DNA of 64,000 nt from Nepenthes gracilis. Lineage: Eukaryota; Streptophyta; Magnoliopsida; Caryophyllales; Nepenthaceae. Where the stretch lies: positions 12,074,021 to 12,138,020 of the forward strand of contig BSYO01000014.1 of the NCBI GenBank assembly GCA_033239525.1, in the 5' to 3' direction. Below, piece by piece: positions 60,001 through 64,000 of the stretch (positions are counted from its first letter, which is position 1; every line of letters starts with the position of its first letter). The notes under the pieces were generated by a model. That model ran no database searches and was not told the DNA's origin. It was given only the letters and a program-made list of their open reading frames with translations. The position numbers were made by a program, and so were the translations under genes.

Positions 60001-60966
60001 GTGAAGTATGATGCCATGGACTTTATACGAAAATGTGAGAATTGTCAAGCCCACGACAACCTTTCCCACCAGCTGCATATAGAACTCAAAGCTCTACAAT
60101 CACCATGCCCCTTTGCACAATGGAGGCTAGACATACTGGGGCCGCTATCGATAACATCCAGACAAATGAAGTTCTTAATCATTGGAATTGACTATTTCAC
60201 AAGGTGGGTTGAGACCATGCCATTGGCTCGCATAATCGAGCGAAACGCAACAGACTTCGTCTAGCAGAGCATTGTGTACAGGTTCGAGATCCCAGAATGC
60301 ATTATAACTAATAATGGGACCCAATTCTCTGAAAAAAGGTTCATAAAGTAATGTACCAACATAATGATAAGGTTGTTGCACACATCAGTCGCATACCCGC
60401 AATGCAACGGCCAAGCGCAGGTCATGAACTACACCATAAAATAGGGACTAAAAACGAAGTTGGAGCATGCTGGGGGCTCGTGGGTAAAAGAATTGCCATC
60501 AGTACTGTAGTCTTATAGGACAACTCCAACGGAGCCAATAAGAAAAACTCCTTTCAGCCTATGTTATGGGGTCGAGACTGCCATCCCAAAAGAGGTAGGG
60601 CTGCCAAGCCTTCGTGTGAAAAGCTTTAATCTTCTCAATAATGTACAAAGAATCCAGAAGAATCTTGTCCGTCTTGAAGAAGTTCAAGATGCAGTAAGAC
60701 TGTGGATTGTGGCATACTAACAAACGGTTGCCCGATATTATAATAAGAAGATAAAAGTATACCAGTTTGAGGTAGGGGACTTGGTGTTAAGAAGCATTGA
60801 GGCCACTAGAAAAAATACCGGTCGGAACAAGCTCTTCCCAAATTGAAAAGGGCCGTTCCTGGTCTCAGTCATCTTACGAAATAGGGCATACAAGCTACGC
60901 ACCCAAGTAGAAAGGCTTGTCCCTCGGACATGGAACGCCACTCACCTCAAGAGATATTATCAATAA
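57064..60966 (+). pseudogene. Tat-D pol: protease, RT, two RNase H, integrase (broken)
   Basis: Protease about 57270-57620: VFIDN followed by R where Gly is expected. RT about 57840-58860: MDFTNVNKTCPKDSFP, SLKNAGATYQ, YVDD (58390-58410), then a frame change. First RNase H 58860-59180. A second RNase H of the archaeal type acquired by Tat elements (59254-59640: VDDSSMKKGCGVGVVL, NNAAEYETLLAGL, SDSDLL, ENAKAD). Integrase: zinc-binding part 59840-60060 (CENCQAH), core with RLDILGP; but the second Asp is Asn (TNNGTQF) and the Glu site is Gln (GQAQV), so catalysis is lost. Stop at 60964 after NATHLKRYYQ. Confidence 0.85.
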
Positions 60967-61139
60967 GCGTGTAAAACATACAGATATATTGTTTGTATTA
61001 CGTACTTGTATAACATTTCATTAATAAAATGACAGTTTTCAATTAAATTATCATTTAGCATTCCACTGTGTGATCACACACGATCTCATAAAGTAACAAG
61101 ACCTAAGCTGCCCCTAAGTCATGTGGATAGGATTCCTTT

Positions 61140-61400
61140 CACTTGTCCCAAAAACTCGGCTGCGTCTAAGCGGCCCAAGAGGTTGAACTAAAACTCGATA
61201 ATATACCGAGCAGCCTAAAAGGTCGTATTAAAACTTGCATAAGGACAAGCGGCTCCAGAGGTTAGATTTGAAACTTGGCATTGCCAAGCAATCCTCAGGA
61301 GGTTGAGCTAAAATTTAGGGGGATTGGAAATAACAAGTGTGCAAAGGCCCTAGAGGTCGCACCTTCAGTCAACAATGTTTGAAGGGCTCGAGCGTTTTTC
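61140..61400. repeat. Short repeat block after Tat-D pol
   Basis: Diverged units of about 45 bases around AAGCGGCCCAAGAGGTTGAACTAAAACTCG, with the last part varied (AGCAGCCTAAAAGGTCG, AAGCGGCTCCAGAGGTTAG, AAGCAATCCTCAGGAGGTTGAG). Homologous in position to 47207-47441. AATAAAATGA at 61023 is a likely end signal of a plus-strand transcript. Confidence 0.7.
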
Positions 61401-61671
61401 TCAAAAAGAACGAAACTTCTTAAGAGCCTAAGTCTAAGAAAGAACCACAAAGACAAACAAGAAGTTTGCACTTAAGCAATTTGAATTTTATTCATAAAAT
61501 CAGTAAGTGTACAACACTGTACATACATGTGAAAAAAAATGTGTTATGGGGCTGAAGGTCTCGCCTGCATTGAGGGCCCTGGCTGTCCACAGGAATCTCG
61601 ACGGTCGGATAGCCTCAACTGTGAAGGTGCGGAAGACCTCTAGCGTGGTGGGAGGCCGATCAAGTCGCCTT

Positions 61672-63542
61672 TCACTGGGCGTTGGAGTCCCTCAGATCCA
61701 GAAAGAAAGTAGAAAACCTCGAGACCAAGAGCTTCGTGATCCAGTGGCACATATCAATGGCTTCCCAATACTTACACTCGAGGGCCGAAGCAATGTCCTT
61801 GGGCTTCAACGAGGTCCTGAGCTCCTGTTCCAGCAAGAGATTCCTCTCTCGATGGACGATGTGTAGCCTCTCTTGCTCCTTCAGCTGGCCCTCTAAGGAA
61901 GAAATGCGGCTCTCAACCTCAGCAAACTTGAGCTCTAACTTCTCGATGCATTTCCCCAAGGACCTAGAAGCTTTGAGATCTACATAAGCCTCGGTAGCAT
62001 CGCTGATGATCAAATTAAGGCCACCGACCATACCCTGAAGCTACAAAGGCAAAACAAATCAGTAGAACATCAACAAAAAGAAACAAAGCCAAAAGGGGGA
62101 TAGAGGAGTACCTTGGATACAAAGGAACTACCGGAAGTGCTCTCCCCTTTGGAAGCTTCTGGCTCATCGGATTCTATGGTCACGGCCTCCTGCACTACAG
62201 AAACCTCAGCTCTAGCCGCGGAAGCGGAGGCGGGTTCATCGAAGGCTGGGGGCTCAGCCGCTTCATGGTCATCCTTGGTAGCAACCTCATATTCTTCAGC
62301 AAATGATATCCCCGTGCCGTCCTCAATGAGGGGATCCTCAGAGACCGCGGTCGGCATCATCACTGGACTGTAGATTTGGTTTGCTAGGCAAGGGAGCTCA
62401 GTGGGCTTTGTTATAGGCTCCGCAAGAGGCAGCCTGATGGCCTGACTCTCCACGACCTCAGCAGCGTCAGCAGCTGTCGTCATCATCGTCATCACTGCTT
62501 CATTGGTCCGCGTCACCTCAACCACCGGCGCAGCCTACTCCACGACGGTTCCCTTGGATGGATTATCCATCCTGTCCAAAACCTCATCAGAGAATCCAGA
62601 AAGGATGTCAGGAATGGGCTCATCAGGGATAGGCTAGGTGATAAGCGGGTCCGTGGGCTGAAATGCGGGCTCAGAAGGCCGCCCGGACGACTCAGCAGAG
62701 GTTGAAGGTCCGGCACCCGCAACACCTTGGATGGCGGCGACCTCCGAAGGTCTCGACCTCCTGAAGAGAGGTCCTATTACGACAACGTTGTCGTCAAATG
62801 AGGAGTACTCAACAATGGCCATCTGACTCTTTGAAGCCTCTGTCCAGCGACTCTTCTTTCGGTGTTCAGTTGGCTCCTCAATCATCAGAGTCACCTCCTT
62901 TTTCCTCAGTTTCTTCTTCTTCTTCTTCTCAACAGCAACAATGCCAGAGTCCTCGTCCAAAGTCCCCCACTTGGCTTTTGCTAAGTTCTCGGGTCCCAAC
63001 TTCTCATTAAAGCCGCCAAGGTTGGCCATCACCAAGTCCTTGACCTCCTTGGCAGCCTCCCTCTCCTCTCTGGATGTGTCCGAGCGGTGCTGCTCAGCAA
63101 TATTCCCCCAAGTGTTCTCAACGACCCAACTCTCTTGAACCGCCAAAAAGAAAAACTTGTCTTTTTACCACTTAGTGAAATCAGGGTTTCCAACACTCAT
63201 GACAGCAACCTTAGGACATGGAGTCATGGTGATCCAGTCCAGGTTATGGGTAAAGAGAAACATAATTTTCACCATCAACACCTCAAGCACTTTCTTGTGG
63301 CAATGTGTAAAAACACATAGAGAAACGTGGTACCTGATAACATTGGGCTGTAATCTTGCAAACAGAACCCAAGGTGATCTCATAAAAACATATAACTCCA
63401 TAGGAACTGGGAAGCGAAGCCCACCCTTGAGGTGGACTTTGTATACTGTGATGAACCCATTAGGAGGAATGCATGCCCCATCGTTGGGTTCAGGAACCAC
63501 CATTGTCATTGTGTCAGGGATATCCCTAACGATAGGAGCCAT
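61672..63542 (-). pseudogene. Antisense gene of Tat-D (spliced, three stops)
   Basis: Best preserved copy of this gene. Exon 1 (63542-62112) keeps a single frame of 477 codons with only three stops (63165, 62634, 62535) and no frame change. N-terminus MAPIVRDIP, then GFITVYKVHLKGGL, LQPNVIRYHV and WxxF-type KDKFFFL. The middle is basic (KKKKKKLRKKE) then acidic (..EDPLIEDGTG.., AEEYEVA). Intron 62041-62111. Exon 2 (62040-61672) starts LQGMVGGLNLI and is a coiled coil (LELKFAEVESRISSLEGQLKEQERL) ending in the YWEAIDMCHWI region; stop at 61672. About 600 codons. AATAAAA on the minus strand at about 61487 suits a poly(A) signal. Opposite to gag-pol; role unknown. Confidence 0.85.
62041..62111 (-). 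other. Intron of the Tat-D antisense gene
   Basis: 71 bases on the minus strand: GTACTCCTC..., with TTTGTTTCTTTTTGTTG, ending GCCTTTGTAG. Splicing joins ..SFVSK to LQGMVGG in phase 0. Confidence 0.75.
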
Positions 63543-64000
63543 GAAAACCAAAGAAGAAGCACGATAAAAACGAGAAGGAAAAACTCTTGAGAAAAATGGC
63601 TACCAGGAGTTTGATAGATGAAGTTTTAGGGTTGTGCAAAAGAAAATGAAGGCTAAAAATCATATTTGAAATGACTGAAAAGCATGAATGACACACCCAT
63701 CATTACCCTTGCCATGCATCAATCACCCGTAAGCTGCCAAAGATAGTCGGCTTTGCTTTCCCAAGGCAAAGTCAATCTCATTAATTGCGCATTTAATGCG
63801 CCTGGATGGCAGAAACTGCGGCACAGGCCAAGCTCTCGGATTATGAGGGGATTCTCAGACTCAAACTCATCTTAAAGCACTCGGACCCGCTCTCATAAAA
63901 GCCTACATTGTCTGAGGATATCTTTAGATCTCAGGCAAGTGCACAAAGACCGCGATCACTTATGAAAGCCTAGTAGTGCCTAAATCCCGACAAGTCCTAA
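63543..64000. other. Tat-D 3' region upstream of the antisense gene
   Basis: Leader and presumed promoter side of the minus-strand gene, then sequence leading toward the unseen 3' LTR. No other gene. No PPT or LTR start is visible before the window ends. Confidence 0.5.

Larger units (their letters stand above)
54687..64000 (+). mobile_element. Tat-D: Ty3/gypsy Tat-lineage element, right end outside the window
   Basis: Left LTR 54687-55426, PBS, plus-strand gag-pol (55498-60966), short repeat block, minus-strand antisense gene (63542-61672). The right LTR is not reached by 64000: no stretch after 63550 matches the left LTR. Same gene order as Tat-C in the opposite orientation. All genes carry stops. 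Confidence 0.9.

Overview
The window is nuclear DNA of a flowering plant, most likely a dicot. It is AT-rich between elements, has one spliced host gene with plant-type short introns, and the rest is mostly LTR retrotransposons of plant lineages. No prokaryotic gene organisation, rRNA gene or CRISPR array is visible. I cannot name the genus from sequence alone.

Layout. Bases 1-99 are the last part of an LTR whose full-length relative lies at 43204-54165. Bases 100-2555 are AT-rich repeat debris. Bases 2556-19250 are an old, internally deleted Ty3/gypsy element of the Tat lineage (Tat-A, plus strand), split by a younger chromovirus-like element (9518-17747, minus strand, duplicated AGAAT on both sides) that has 2.6 kb LTRs but almost no coding capacity. 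Right next to the Tat-A LTR is a dead exon 1 of a plant methylesterase gene (about 19553-19911). Bases 20000-26391 are AT-rich, with a duplicated segment, an old repeat and a hairpin-forming MITE-like element. Bases 26392-36000 are a second degenerate Tat element (Tat-B, minus strand). Bases 36125-39261 look like a 3.1 kb solo LTR. Bases 40180-42273 hold the one apparently intact host gene, a three-exon SABP2/MES-type methylesterase (263 aa, minus strand). Bases 43204-54165 are a structurally complete but coding-dead Tat element (Tat-C, minus strand, AAAAT target duplication). Bases 54687-64000 are a fourth Tat element (Tat-D, plus strand) that runs off the right edge.

How the parts relate. 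The intact methylesterase and the dead exon 1 copy are on the same strand and are probably the remains of a tandem gene cluster pulled apart by retrotransposons. All four Tat copies share one plan: LTR, PBS, gag-pol, a block of short tandem repeats, and then a second gene on the opposite strand. This antisense gene has an N-terminal region like that of known antisense ORFs of Tat/Grande elements, an acidic middle, and a short GT-AG intron before a coiled-coil C-terminal exon. The intron lies in phase 0 in the three copies where I could check it and is antisense to the genomic RNA of the element, so reverse transcription would preserve it. I consider this spliced antisense gene the most interesting system in the window. 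All its copies here are broken by stops.
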